In this document: positions 8,372 through 16,463 of the stretch, piece after piece
Layout of the letters: the number at the start of each line of letters is the position of its first letter
Numbering within the stretch: position 1 is the stretch's first letter
NCBI GenBank assembly: GCA_000824785.1
Contig: CCNB01000023.1
Span: 3,566 to 65,708 of the forward strand
DNA: 62,143 nucleotides
Origin: Mesorhizobium plurifarium
Lineage (GTDB): Bacteria > Pseudomonadota > Alphaproteobacteria > Rhizobiales > Rhizobiaceae
Reading direction: 5' to 3'
Translations under genes and position numbers: made by a program
Notes under the pieces: generated by a model
The model's database searches: none
What the model was told of the DNA's origin: nothing
The model's input: only the letters and a program-made list of their open reading frames with translations

Positions 8372-9778
8372 TCAGGCCGCGCCTTCGGCCGGCTCGTCCT
8401 CGGCGCCGGCGGCGCGTTCCCAGCCGAGCGGGTTGCGGCGGTAGAACAGGAACAGCGCCGCGATGATCGCCGCGATGACGACGATGCCGATCACGCCGAG
8501 CCCCTGGATCGCTTCGATGATCACATAGGGAACCCAGAGGAAGCCGTCGACCACCGAGGTGATCTGCAGCGCATCCGCCGGCAGCTTGAAGCCGGAAGCG
8601 ACGGCCGCGCTCGTGAACAGCGGCGCCAGCGCGTTGGCGACGTAGAAGCCGACGGCGAGCGTCACCGTGCCGATCACCACCATGCGGAAGACGTTGCCCC
8701 TGACCAGCGGCGCGGTCATCGCGACGATGAAGGGGATGACGGCAAGGTCGGCGAACAGGATGACGCGGTTGCCTGGCAGGATGATCGACAGGATGATCGC
8801 GATCGGCACCAGGATCAGCGACGACGAGATCGCCGCCGGATGGCCGATCAGGATGGCGGAGTCTAGCCCGACCAGCAGCTCGCGGTCGCCCGTGCGCTTG
8901 CGCACGAATTCCTGCGCGGCGTCCGAAACCGGGAGCAGGCCTTCCATCAGGATCTTCACCATGCGCGGCAGAAGCAGCATCACCGCCGCCAGCGTCATGC
9001 CGGTGCCGAGCACCTTGGCCAGCACCGTGCCGAGGTCGCCGGCGTTGTAGAAGGCGATAAGGCCCAGCACCAGGCCGATGATCAGCCCGAGTATCACCGG
9101 CTCGCCGAAGACGCCGAAGCGGCGCTCGATGGTCTCGGTGCTGATGTTGATGCGGTTGATCCCCGGGATGCGATCCATGATCCAGTTGAGGACGATGGCG
9201 ATCGGCAGGATCTGCGCCGAGGCGAGATGCGGCACCGAAATGCCGGGCACGCCGTAGAACTGCTGCACCGCGCGCGCCGACCAGTCGGCGAAGAGCAGGG
9301 CAAGCGCCGCGACAAGCGCGGCGATGATGATGCCGTAAGCCAGGTTGTTGGTGGCGGCGACCACCAGCGAGCCGACGAAGGCGAAGTGCCAGAAATTCCA
9401 GACGTCGACATTGAGCGTGCGTGTCATGCGCGTCAGCAGGAGCGCGATGTTGACCAGGATGCCGACCGGAATGACCCAGAGGCCGACGGACGAGCCGAAG
9501 GCGATCGCGGCGGCGGACGGCCAGCCGACATCGATGATATCGCGATGGATGCCGGTGTTGGTGACGATCGCCTTGGCGACGTCGCCGATCGAGGTGAACA
9601 TCAGGCCGAGCACGAGGTTGATGCCGATGAAGGCGACGCCGATGGTGATGGCGGCGCGGAAAGCCTTGCTGACCTTGGCTCCAAGGACCACGGCGATGAT
9701 GAAAATGACGATCGGCAAGAGCACGGTGGCGCCGAGCGTGTCGATGGCGCCTTTTAAGCCTGCAAGTATGGTGTCCAT
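8372..9778 (-). CDS. PTS galactitol-type EIIC permease
   Basis: This 468-residue integral membrane protein transports and presents the sugar for phosphorylation. It has about 10 hydrophobic segments and GatC-type motifs (LGATVLLPIVIF at the start, VGWPSAAAIAFGSSVG, LDSAILIGHPAAISSSLILVP). The start at 9778 has a strong site GGGGAGGT 4 nt upstream; longer in-frame starts add a non-family leader. First gene of the IIC-IIA-IIB operon. The C-terminal tail is short and acidic. Confidence 0.92.
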   Translation of the reverse strand: MDTILAGLKGAIDTLGATVLLPIVIFIIAVVLGAKVSKAFRAAITIGVAFIGINLVLGLMFTSIGDVAKAIVTNTGIHRDIIDVGWPSAAAIAFGSSVGLWVIPVGILVNIALLLTRMTRTLNVDVWNFWHFAFVGSLVVAATNNLAYGIIIAALVAALALLFADWSARAVQQFYGVPGISVPHLASAQILPIAIVLNWIMDRIPGINRINISTETIERRFGVFGEPVILGLIIGLVLGLIAFYNAGDLGTVLAKVLGTGMTLAAVMLLLPRMVKILMEGLLPVSDAAQEFVRKRTGDRELLVGLDSAILIGHPAAISSSLILVPIAIILSIILPGNRVILFADLAVIPFIVAMTAPLVRGNVFRMVVIGTVTLAVGFYVANALAPLFTSAAVASGFKLPADALQITSVVDGFLWVPYVIIEAIQGLGVIGIVVIAAIIAALFLFYRRNPLGWERAAGAEDEPAEGAA

Positions 9779-9889
9779 TCTACCTCCCCAGGGACATCGG
9801 CTTCGGCCCGAAGCGTGATGATGCCCGCAATTCAATGACGCCTCGGCCTTTCCGGCGGAGGCACTCCCCACTCGCCGACGAGGCAGGCA

Positions 9890-9911
9890 TGTTCAGTCGG
9901 ACGAGTGAACA
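9890..9911. promoter_or_regulatory. inverted repeat upstream of the PTS operon, possible operator
   Basis: TGTTCA-N10-TGAACA lies about 112 bases upstream of the EIIC start. It is a perfect 6-base dyad in the only promoter-bearing gap of the operon. A regulator of the sugar PTS could bind here. No regulator gene is adjacent in the window, so assignment to a family is not possible. Confidence 0.4.
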
Positions 9912-10015
9912 TTTGCTTTTGTCAGCGAACGAAAGTTTTATCTGGGTGGCCTATGCCAAAGTCAATCGGCAATCCTTGGGCCAAAGGGAAACCCACCGAT
10001 TGTTTGGGGAAATCG

Positions 10016-10113
10016 GGCGTTTCACCGTTTTACGGAAACGGCGAAACGCCCTATCTCTTAGTTTTTACGCAATTCCGGACGGAAAACCGCTCACACTTTT
10101 CCTGGAATTGCTC
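10016..10113 (+). repeat. intergenic palindromic repeat, copy B
   Basis: Second copy of the 7427-7525 repeat, same orientation, better preserved. The left hairpin is nearly perfect (GGGCGTTTC-ACCGTTT ... AAACGG-CGAAACGCCC) and the right palindrome is CAATTCC...GGAATTG. It sits between the PTS promoter and the end of proC. With copy A it brackets the whole EII operon. Confidence 0.8.
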
Positions 10114-10195
10114 TTAGCCGGCATGGCAGTCGTCGATCCGGCCTGGTGGATTTGGCGCATGCCGGGCCGGGCTGTTCGTCGGATCGGGTGGGGCG

Positions 10196-11011
10196 CTACT
10201 TGCCGAGCTCTATCGACCGCAGCCGCGCCGCTTCCACGGCCTCGGTAACCAGCTTGGTCAGGCGGTCGCCGCCCATCAGCACGCCGAGCGCGGCGGCGGT
10301 GGTGCCGTTGGGGCTGGTCACCTGCTGGCGCAGCACGCCCGGCTCCTCGTCTGCTTCCGCGGCGAGCGAAGCGGCGCCGAAGACGGTCTGCAAGGCAAGC
10401 AGCTTGGCGGTCTCGGCCGGCAGGCCGGCCTTCTCGGCCGCAACCGTCAGCGCCTCGATGAAGTGGAAGACATAGGCCGGGCCGGAGCCGGAGACGGCCG
10501 TCACCGCGTCCATGAGGCCCTCGTCGTCGATCGCCGTCACGACGCCGCTGGCCGAAAGCAGTTCGGCAACGAAGCGCCGGACATCGTCGGAGACCAGCGG
10601 GTTGGAAAACACCACCATCATGCCTTTGCCGATCGCCGCCGGCGTGTTCGGCATGCAGCGGATGACCGGCGCGAGCTCGCCCAGGATTTCCTCGAAGGTG
10701 GCGACCGGCGTACCGGCGGCAATGCTGAGAAAACTGGTCCTGCCGTCGCCGAAGCGTTTGTACTGCGCCGTCACCTCGCGGATCACCTGCGGCTTCACGG
10801 CGATGACGACGAGATCCGGCACGGCATTGGCCGGGATGGCTGAAGCCTCCGCCGCGGTCCGGCAGCCGAGATGTTCGGCGCGCTGGCGCAATTCGGCATT
10901 GGGTTCGACCACGAACACCGCTTGCGGTTCGAGCTTGGCGGATTTCAGCCAGCCCGAGAGCATGGCGTAACCCATATTGCCGCAACCGGCGAGAACCAGC
11001 CTGATCGTCAT
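10196..11011 (-). CDS. proC: pyrroline-5-carboxylate reductase
   Basis: This 271-residue cytoplasmic enzyme performs the last step of proline synthesis, reducing pyrroline-5-carboxylate with NAD(P)H. The dinucleotide motif LVLAGCGNMGYAM is at the N-terminus; RCMPNTPAAIGKGM and the C-terminal signature VTSPNGTTAAAL complete the family pattern. The start at 11011 follows a strong GGAGG 5 nt upstream; an in-frame ATG 33 bases earlier lacks one. It appears monocistronic, between copy B of the repeat and the polysaccharide polymerase. Confidence 0.95.
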   Translation of the reverse strand: MTIRLVLAGCGNMGYAMLSGWLKSAKLEPQAVFVVEPNAELRQRAEHLGCRTAAEASAIPANAVPDLVVIAVKPQVIREVTAQYKRFGDGRTSFLSIAAGTPVATFEEILGELAPVIRCMPNTPAAIGKGMMVVFSNPLVSDDVRRFVAELLSASGVVTAIDDEGLMDAVTAVSGSGPAYVFHFIEALTVAAEKAGLPAETAKLLALQTVFGAASLAAEADEEPGVLRQQVTSPNGTTAAALGVLMGGDRLTKLVTEAVEAARLRSIELGK

Positions 11012-11090
11012 GAAAACCTCCGAGAAGAAGGCTTCCTTAGACAATTGCGGAGCACAGGAAAAGTCCAGCTGCGAGAGATCGGCTGTCCAA

Positions 11091-12410
11091 TTAGTGGGAG
11101 ACGCGAACCGGGATCGGCCGCAGCGAGACTTGTCTCAGGCCCAGCACGCCCAGCACGAAGAACAGCCAGACGGGATCGCCGCGGTGGAAGAAGAAGCTTT
11201 CCAGGAAAGCGTTCAGTGCCGTGAACAGCACCACCATCATGAAGAAGTCGCCAAGGAAGATGTTTTCCTTGCGCGCCGGGATGCGCATGTAATCGCGCAA
11301 GGGCGCGATCAGGAAGGTGTAGACGGCGACGCACAGCGCCGGGATGCCCATCAGCACGGCGATGTCGAGATAGCCGTCATGGCCGTGCACAATGGTGCGG
11401 ATGTCCCAGGGACGATCGAAGGGCTGGTCCTGGTTGAGCAGCAGCGGCGTCCCCCAGAAGCTTTCGTAGCCGTAGCCGGTCCATGGCTTCTTCGCCAACA
11501 TCTCGCCGGCGAACTCCCAAAGCGTCGTGCGTCCCGTATAGGTGAGGTCGGGGAAATAGATCGCCGCCAGATGTTTCACCGGCGCGATGAAGACGATGCC
11601 GAGCGTGCCGACAGCGGTCGCGACGATCGCCAGCGCGAACAGGATCGGCGTGCCGAGGCGCATGCCGATGAGGCTGGGCAGCACGACGATCATGATCGAG
11701 AACGGCACAAGTCCGGCGGTCGTCTTGGAGCCGGTGTGCAGCATGAACACCATCGCCGCGCAGAAGATGCCGGCACCCCACCAGCGCTGGCCGCGCCGGA
11801 ACAGATAGAGCCCGGCGAAGCTGAAGCAGGCCATGACCGGCCCGGCGATGTTCTTGTGGGTGAAGACGCCGCGCCACAGGCCCGCATGCTCCGGCTCCTG
11901 CGAGTCGGCGGTGTGCAGCGCCTCATGCGGGAAGACGACCAGGCCGATATAGGAAAGGCCGATCACCACGACGGCGGTGAAGATGACCACCCTGGCGAAG
12001 GAGTCGGCGTCGCGCGGCAGCACCAGGATCGTCGCCATGGTGATGATGCCGATCATGGTGAAGGAGGCCGCGCGCATCGCCGCGGGCGGATCGGTGGCGA
12101 GCACCACCGACAGGAAGAAGAACCCCAGCATCAGCGCCCAGGAGGGGCTGACCAGCGAGCGCACCACGCGCGGGTCGGCGAAGGCGAGCAGCGAGAAGAT
12201 GGAGATCGCGCCGAGCGAGCCGAAGCCGAGCTGGTTGACGATGTCGCCGCCGTCGCCGGTGAGCTCCGCGCCCGCCGGCTGGAAGGGCCGGAACGAGACC
12301 ATGATGACGGTGAACAAGAGCGCGGCGACAGCCGTCGCCACAGCTTGCCTGGCGAAGGCGGCGCCGAGCGGCGCGCGCTCAATTCTTCTCAGGCTGCCGG
12401 TACTGCTCAT
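11091..12410 (-). CDS. O-antigen ligase / polysaccharide polymerase family membrane protein
   Basis: This protein of about 439 residues has 10 or more hydrophobic segments and a large extracytoplasmic loop (LWRGVFTHKNIAGPVMACF, and WTGYGYESFWG before the last segments), the pattern of WzyC/O-antigen ligase and ExoQ-like polymerases. It probably joins repeat units of the polysaccharide made by this cluster. It overlaps the upstream glycosyltransferase gene by about 32 nt (alternative ATG at 12416), so the two are co-transcribed. Ligase and polymerase functions cannot be separated by sequence alone. Confidence 0.85.
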   Translation of the reverse strand: MSSTGSLRRIERAPLGAAFARQAVATAVAALLFTVIMVSFRPFQPAGAELTGDGGDIVNQLGFGSLGAISIFSLLAFADPRVVRSLVSPSWALMLGFFFLSVVLATDPPAAMRAASFTMIGIITMATILVLPRDADSFARVVIFTAVVVIGLSYIGLVVFPHEALHTADSQEPEHAGLWRGVFTHKNIAGPVMACFSFAGLYLFRRGQRWWGAGIFCAAMVFMLHTGSKTTAGLVPFSIMIVVLPSLIGMRLGTPILFALAIVATAVGTLGIVFIAPVKHLAAIYFPDLTYTGRTTLWEFAGEMLAKKPWTGYGYESFWGTPLLLNQDQPFDRPWDIRTIVHGHDGYLDIAVLMGIPALCVAVYTFLIAPLRDYMRIPARKENIFLGDFFMMVVLFTALNAFLESFFFHRGDPVWLFFVLGVLGLRQVSLRPIPVRVSH

Positions 12411-13416
12411 TGGCATATCCGAATTCGGCGAGCACCCGGCCGAGCGCGACATAGACCGGGTAGAGGCTAGTCGTCAGCGAGCCGGTGCGCGCCAGCCGGA
12501 CGGCGCCACGCAATGGCGAAGCGGCGAGCAGCGCCAGGCTTTTGAGGAACACTTTAAGGCCGGCAAACGGCGTGCCGGCCCGCTTCTTCTTTTCGACAAG
12601 CGTCGAGATCACGCCGTTGCGCAAGGATCGGGCGCGGATCCAGTCGGCCTCGACGCGCCTGGCCGGCACCGTCTCCTTGACCTTTGCCTCGGCGCACCAG
12701 CCGAGCACGAAGCCCTTCTGCGCGGAACGGCTGAGGAAGTCGGAATCGCCGCCACCCATGAAATTGAACCTGAGATCGAGGAAGGGCGGCCCCATGGCCT
12801 TGAGCACGTTGCGCCCGACCAGCAGATTGCCGGACGAATAAAGCGCCGGCACATGGCCCGTTTCCCGATAGGGCGGCGCAAAGACCGGATGTTCGGCCCA
12901 TCGGGCATGCGCGGCATCGGCGAAGATGGGCACCTGCGGGCCGCCGACAATGTCGGCTTGAAGCGTCTCCGCGGCACCACACATGCGCTCCAGCCAGTCG
13001 GGCTCGGCGATCTCGTCGTCGTCGATAACCAGCAGGTGGCGAAAATTGGGAAAATGCAGGATCGCCGTTTGCCAGCCGGCATTGTAGGCGCTGCAGTTGC
13101 CGCGCTCATGCGCGATGATCACCAGGCCGGGCATCTCGCCGCTTTCAAACAGCGGCAGCGCCGCCTTGGCGCCCTCGCGCGCCTCGGCCTCGTTTTCCAT
13201 GACGATGACGGCGAAGCGCCGGCCGGTCCGCTGCGCCTTGAGCGAAGCCAGGGTTTCCAGCACCTGCTTGGGCCGCTTGAAGGTCGGCAGCGTCACGACC
13301 GCCTCGACGGCCTCGGCGGCGAGCCCCGGCGACCGTCCCGCGATCGATACAGAAGCGTCGGACGGCAAAGCGATCATCCGTTTTTGAGCAGCGTGGGTTT
13401 GAGCCCTCGATAGCAT
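12379..13416 (-). CDS. family 2 glycosyltransferase
   Basis: This 345-residue protein is a cytoplasmic GT-A fold sugar transferase. The N-terminal half carries VVTLPTFKRPKQVLETLASL, the nucleotide-sugar DXD-type motif LLVIDDDEIAEPDWLERM near residue 145, and NFMGGGDSDFLSR near 225, which resembles the catalytic acid region. It probably builds the repeat unit of the nearby polysaccharide. It is divergent from the GT4 gene at 13548. A start at 13377 (MIALPSD) is possible; neither start has a clear ribosome site. Confidence 0.88.
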   Translation of the reverse strand: MLSRAQTHAAQKRMIALPSDASVSIAGRSPGLAAEAVEAVVTLPTFKRPKQVLETLASLKAQRTGRRFAVIVMENEAEAREGAKAALPLFESGEMPGLVIIAHERGNCSAYNAGWQTAILHFPNFRHLLVIDDDEIAEPDWLERMCGAAETLQADIVGGPQVPIFADAAHARWAEHPVFAPPYRETGHVPALYSSGNLLVGRNVLKAMGPPFLDLRFNFMGGGDSDFLSRSAQKGFVLGWCAEAKVKETVPARRVEADWIRARSLRNGVISTLVEKKKRAGTPFAGLKVFLKSLALLAASPLRGAVRLARTGSLTTSLYPVYVALGRVLAEFGYANEQYRQPEKN

Positions 13417-13423
13417 CGCGGTG

Positions 13424-13438
13424 ATAACGTTTCGTTAA
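13424..13438. promoter_or_regulatory. near-CtrA box between divergent glycosyltransferases
   Basis: ATAA-N7-TTAA differs by one base from the CtrA consensus TTAA-N7-TTAA. It lies in the divergent promoter gap, immediately upstream of the minus-strand GT2 start and about 110 bases from the plus-strand GT4 start. One mismatch makes this suggestive only. Confidence 0.3.
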
Positions 13439-13547
13439 TCACCTTCTCGCCCGGCTGTCGGAAAAGGCGGGTCTTCGGCCTTTGACAGTGCCATTTAATC
13501 AAGGCTTCACCGCGTTTTGCTACCGGCTGCAGCCAAGGATAGGTGAG

Positions 13548-14720
13548 ATGCATCTGCTGTTCGCCACATCGATCGTGCCCGATGGCGCTCTCGCCTCGGG
13601 CTACGAGATTGCCAATGCCGCGATCATCGACGCGCTGCGACGCGCCGGCGTGCGCGTGACGGTCATCGGTTTCATCTGGCCGGGCAAAACCCCGTCCGAT
13701 CCCCAGAACACCATCGTGCTCGACGCCGTCGAGGTCCGCACCGAAAGCGCTTCGGCTTTGCGGAAACTTGCCTGGCTGGGCAAGGCGGTTCTCTCCGGTC
13801 TTACCTTCGCCTCCGTAAAGCTGCGTGTCGTTTCCGACGCCGAGGTTCGCGCCGCCATCGAACGCGCCGGTCCCTTCGACGGCTATGTCCTGAATTCGGT
13901 GCAGTTCGCTGGCGCCTTCGAGAAGGTTCTCGCCGACCGTCCATTCGTCTTTGTGGCGCACAATGTCGAGCACCGCTCGGCCGAGGAGAATGCGGCCGCG
14001 GCCGGCAGCGCGCTGCAGCGCTGGCTGTTCCGCCGCGAGGCCAGGCTCCTCAAGGTCGTGGAGGAGCGCTTCTGCGGCGCCGCGCGCTTTGTCTTCACGC
14101 TGACCGAGGAAGACCGCGCGGCACTTGGCGTCGCCTCCGACAGGCGTTCGGCGGTGCTGCCGCTGGCGACCCGGGCGCAAGCGCCGACAAGCAAGACCAA
14201 GCGCCATATCGAATGCGACGCCGCGCTGATCGGCACCTGGACCTGGCAGCCCAACCGCATCGGGCTCGACTGGTTCCTGAACAAAGTCGTGCCGCATCTG
14301 AAGCCGGATTTCCGCGTCAGGATCGCCGGCAACATGCCCTCTGGCGTCAGCTCGCCGCATCCCGGCGTTTCCTTCGTCGGCAGGGTTCCGGATGCGCAGG
14401 CCTTCGTGCGCGGCGCCGCCGTCATTCCCTTGATCAGCACCGCCGGCAGCGGCGTGCAGCTGAAGACCATCGAGACCTTCGAGCTCGGCCTGCCGTCCGT
14501 CGCCACCAGCCGCTCGCTGCGCGGCATCGGCTATCGTCCCGACAATTGCGTGGTGACCGACGATCCGATCGCTTTCGCCGCCGCCCTCCAGGCGGCAGCC
14601 GCCAATGCCTGCGATGTCGATGGCAGCGCCTTCCACCGCCGCCAGCTCAAGGCGCTCGACGCCGCGATCGGGCTCGGCCTGGAGAAGCTTGGTGCCGTCA
14701 GGCAGGAGGTCGCCGCATGA
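13548..14720 (+). CDS. glycosyltransferase, GT4/GT1-like
   Basis: This 390-residue GT-B fold transferase has an N-terminal domain opening MHLLFATSIVPDGALASGYE, then FVFVAHNVEHRSAEEN. The C-terminal donor-binding half contains LIGTWTWQPNRIGLDWFLNKV and VIPLISTAGSGVQLKTIETFELGLP, where the glutamates match the usual EX7E region. The start at 13548 has AGGTGAG next to it; the 22 codons upstream look non-coding. Its stop overlaps the next gene as ATGA, so these plus-strand genes form an operon. Confidence 0.88.
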   Translation: MHLLFATSIVPDGALASGYEIANAAIIDALRRAGVRVTVIGFIWPGKTPSDPQNTIVLDAVEVRTESASALRKLAWLGKAVLSGLTFASVKLRVVSDAEVRAAIERAGPFDGYVLNSVQFAGAFEKVLADRPFVFVAHNVEHRSAEENAAAAGSALQRWLFRREARLLKVVEERFCGAARFVFTLTEEDRAALGVASDRRSAVLPLATRAQAPTSKTKRHIECDAALIGTWTWQPNRIGLDWFLNKVVPHLKPDFRVRIAGNMPSGVSSPHPGVSFVGRVPDAQAFVRGAAVIPLISTAGSGVQLKTIETFELGLPSVATSRSLRGIGYRPDNCVVTDDPIAFAAALQAAAANACDVDGSAFHRRQLKALDAAIGLGLEKLGAVRQEVAA

Positions 14721-15511
14721 ACATGCACGCCGCGCGCGCCGCCTTCGGCTTCGACACGCTCAAGACCATTCTGGGCATTCCGGTGCTTGCCATACGCTGG
14801 GACGAGGCCATCGCCTTGCTCACCAGGTTGATCGACGAGCGCCGCTTCACCAAGGTGAGCTTTCTCAACGCCCACAACGCCAACCTTGCCTGCACCGATC
14901 CGGTCTTTGCCGAGGCGCTGGAAAATTTCCTGATCCTTCCCGATGGCGTCGGCGTCGACATGGCGGCAAAGCTGCTTTACGGCGCGCCTTTCCCCAGCAA
15001 TCTCAACGGCACCGATTTCATCCCGGCCTTCCTGCAGGCCTCGTCGCATCCGCTGACGGTGGCGCTGCTCGGCACGACGCGCGCCAATGCCGAAGCCGCC
15101 TGCGCGAAGCTTTCGACGCTCGCCATGCAGCACAAATTCGTCGTGGTCCACGACGGCTTCTTCTCCGCTGCCGAGGAACCGGCGATCCTCGAGCGCATCG
15201 CCAGGCTGCGGCCGGACGTGCTGCTCGTCGCCATGGGCGTGCCGCGCCAGGAATTGTGGATCGAGCGCCACATCGACAGCCGCCATTGCACGCTGCCGGT
15301 CGCCGTCGGCGCGCTGCTCGATTTCATGAGCGGCTCGGTGCCGCGCGCGCCGCTATGGCTACGCCGGTTGCGGCTCGAATGGCTGTTCCGCCTGTGGATC
15401 GAGCCCGGCCGCCTGTGGCGCCGCTACATCGTCGGCAATCCGCTCTTCCTGTGGCGCGTCGTCAGGCAGAAGCTGTCGCTCGGGCCGCGGCCGCTGGAGG
15501 CGCGCCGGTGA
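14717..15511 (+). CDS. WecB/TagA/CpsF family glycosyltransferase (GT26)
   Basis: This 264-residue enzyme transfers an amino-sugar or similar residue to a lipid-linked acceptor. Family motifs are VSFLNAHNANLACTDPVF, LILPDGVGVDMAAKLLYG, LNGTDFIPAF and LLVAMGVPRQELWIERH. It begins in an ATGA overlap with the GT4 gene after an AGGAGGT site and ends in a GTGA overlap with the next gene. It is part of the repeat-unit assembly line. Confidence 0.92.
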   Translation: MNMHAARAAFGFDTLKTILGIPVLAIRWDEAIALLTRLIDERRFTKVSFLNAHNANLACTDPVFAEALENFLILPDGVGVDMAAKLLYGAPFPSNLNGTDFIPAFLQASSHPLTVALLGTTRANAEAACAKLSTLAMQHKFVVVHDGFFSAAEEPAILERIARLRPDVLLVAMGVPRQELWIERHIDSRHCTLPVAVGALLDFMSGSVPRAPLWLRRLRLEWLFRLWIEPGRLWRRYIVGNPLFLWRVVRQKLSLGPRPLEARR

Positions 15512-16431
15512 ACAGCCGCTTCGTGCCGGGCACCTCCACCGCGATCCAACCGCTGCCACGCATGCCTTTGGCCGCGATCGTCACGGCGAGCTACGCGCCG
15601 GACTTCGAGCGCTGCCGGCTTTTGTGCGAAACCGTCGACCGCCACGTCACCGGCATGGCGCATCACTACATCCTGACCGAACATCGCGACGTCGCGCTGT
15701 TTCGCCAGCTCGAAGGCAGTCGCCGCAGCGTCGTGGACGAGCGGGACCTGTTGCCGCGCTGGCTGCGCGTCATTGACGATCCGCTGAGCGGCTTCCGCCG
15801 TCGCGTCTGGCTGAGCCTGAAGACGCAGCCGCTGCGCGGCTGGCATGTGCAGCAGCTGCGCCGGATCGCCATTGCCGGGCAGGTGAAGGAAGACGTGCTG
15901 GTCTTTTGCGATTCCGACGTCGCCTTCCTGAAACCGTTCGACGCGAACGCCTTCTGGCGCGACGGCAAGGTGCGGCTGTTCCGGCGTGATGGCGTGCTCG
16001 CCGATGATGGCCATGACGAGCATCGCATCTGGTCGCGCAATGCCGGCAAAGCACTCGGCATCGATCCCGCCAATCCATCGAGCCACGACTACATCTCGAC
16101 GCTGATCGCCTGGCGCCGCGAGACCGTCAGCGCGATGTGCGAGCGCATCGAGAAGGTGCATGGCCGCGACTGGGTCGGCGTCGTCGGCTCGGCGCGCCAG
16201 TTCTCCGAATGCATGATCTATGGCCGCTATGTCGACGACGTGCTTGAAGGCGCCGGCCATTTCCACGGAACGGAGGAGTTCTGCCGCGTCCACTGGAACG
16301 GCGAGCCGCTCTCGGATGACCAGTTCCGCAGCTTCGTCGACACCATGGCGCCGGAACAGGTGGCGATCGGCATGCAATCCTTCATCGGCACCGATATCGG
16401 CCGCATCCGCCGCCTGATCGGGCTTGAGTAA
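15508..16431 (+). CDS. DUF6492-family protein, glycosyltransferase-like
   Basis: This 307-residue protein resembles the DUF6492 group found in polysaccharide loci. It shows a GT-A-like layout: AAIVTASYAPDFERCRLLCE at the start and LVFCDSDVAFLKPFD near residue 135, where DSD can serve as a metal/nucleotide-sugar motif. The start is the GTG that overlaps the stop of the GT26 gene (GTGA); no ATG is available nearby. The activity is not known, so glycosyltransferase is an inference from the DXD-like motif and the operon. Confidence 0.72.
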   Translation: MNSRFVPGTSTAIQPLPRMPLAAIVTASYAPDFERCRLLCETVDRHVTGMAHHYILTEHRDVALFRQLEGSRRSVVDERDLLPRWLRVIDDPLSGFRRRVWLSLKTQPLRGWHVQQLRRIAIAGQVKEDVLVFCDSDVAFLKPFDANAFWRDGKVRLFRRDGVLADDGHDEHRIWSRNAGKALGIDPANPSSHDYISTLIAWRRETVSAMCERIEKVHGRDWVGVVGSARQFSECMIYGRYVDDVLEGAGHFHGTEEFCRVHWNGEPLSDDQFRSFVDTMAPEQVAIGMQSFIGTDIGRIRRLIGLE

Positions 16432-16454
16432 GCCGGCGGACATTCAGCCGGCCT
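16432..16454. terminator. hairpin between convergent genes
   Basis: GCCGGC-N9-GCCGGC sits just after the DUF6492 stop and before the flippase stop. There is no T run, so it could act as a weak bidirectional end or simply be GC-rich symmetry. Confidence 0.3.
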
Positions 16455-16463
16455 CACCTGAAT

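Noticed and set aside
7427..10113. Transposon or IS with the two repeats as ends
   Set aside because: The repeats are direct, ~97 bases, self-palindromic and carry no transposase between them; PTS genes fill the interval.
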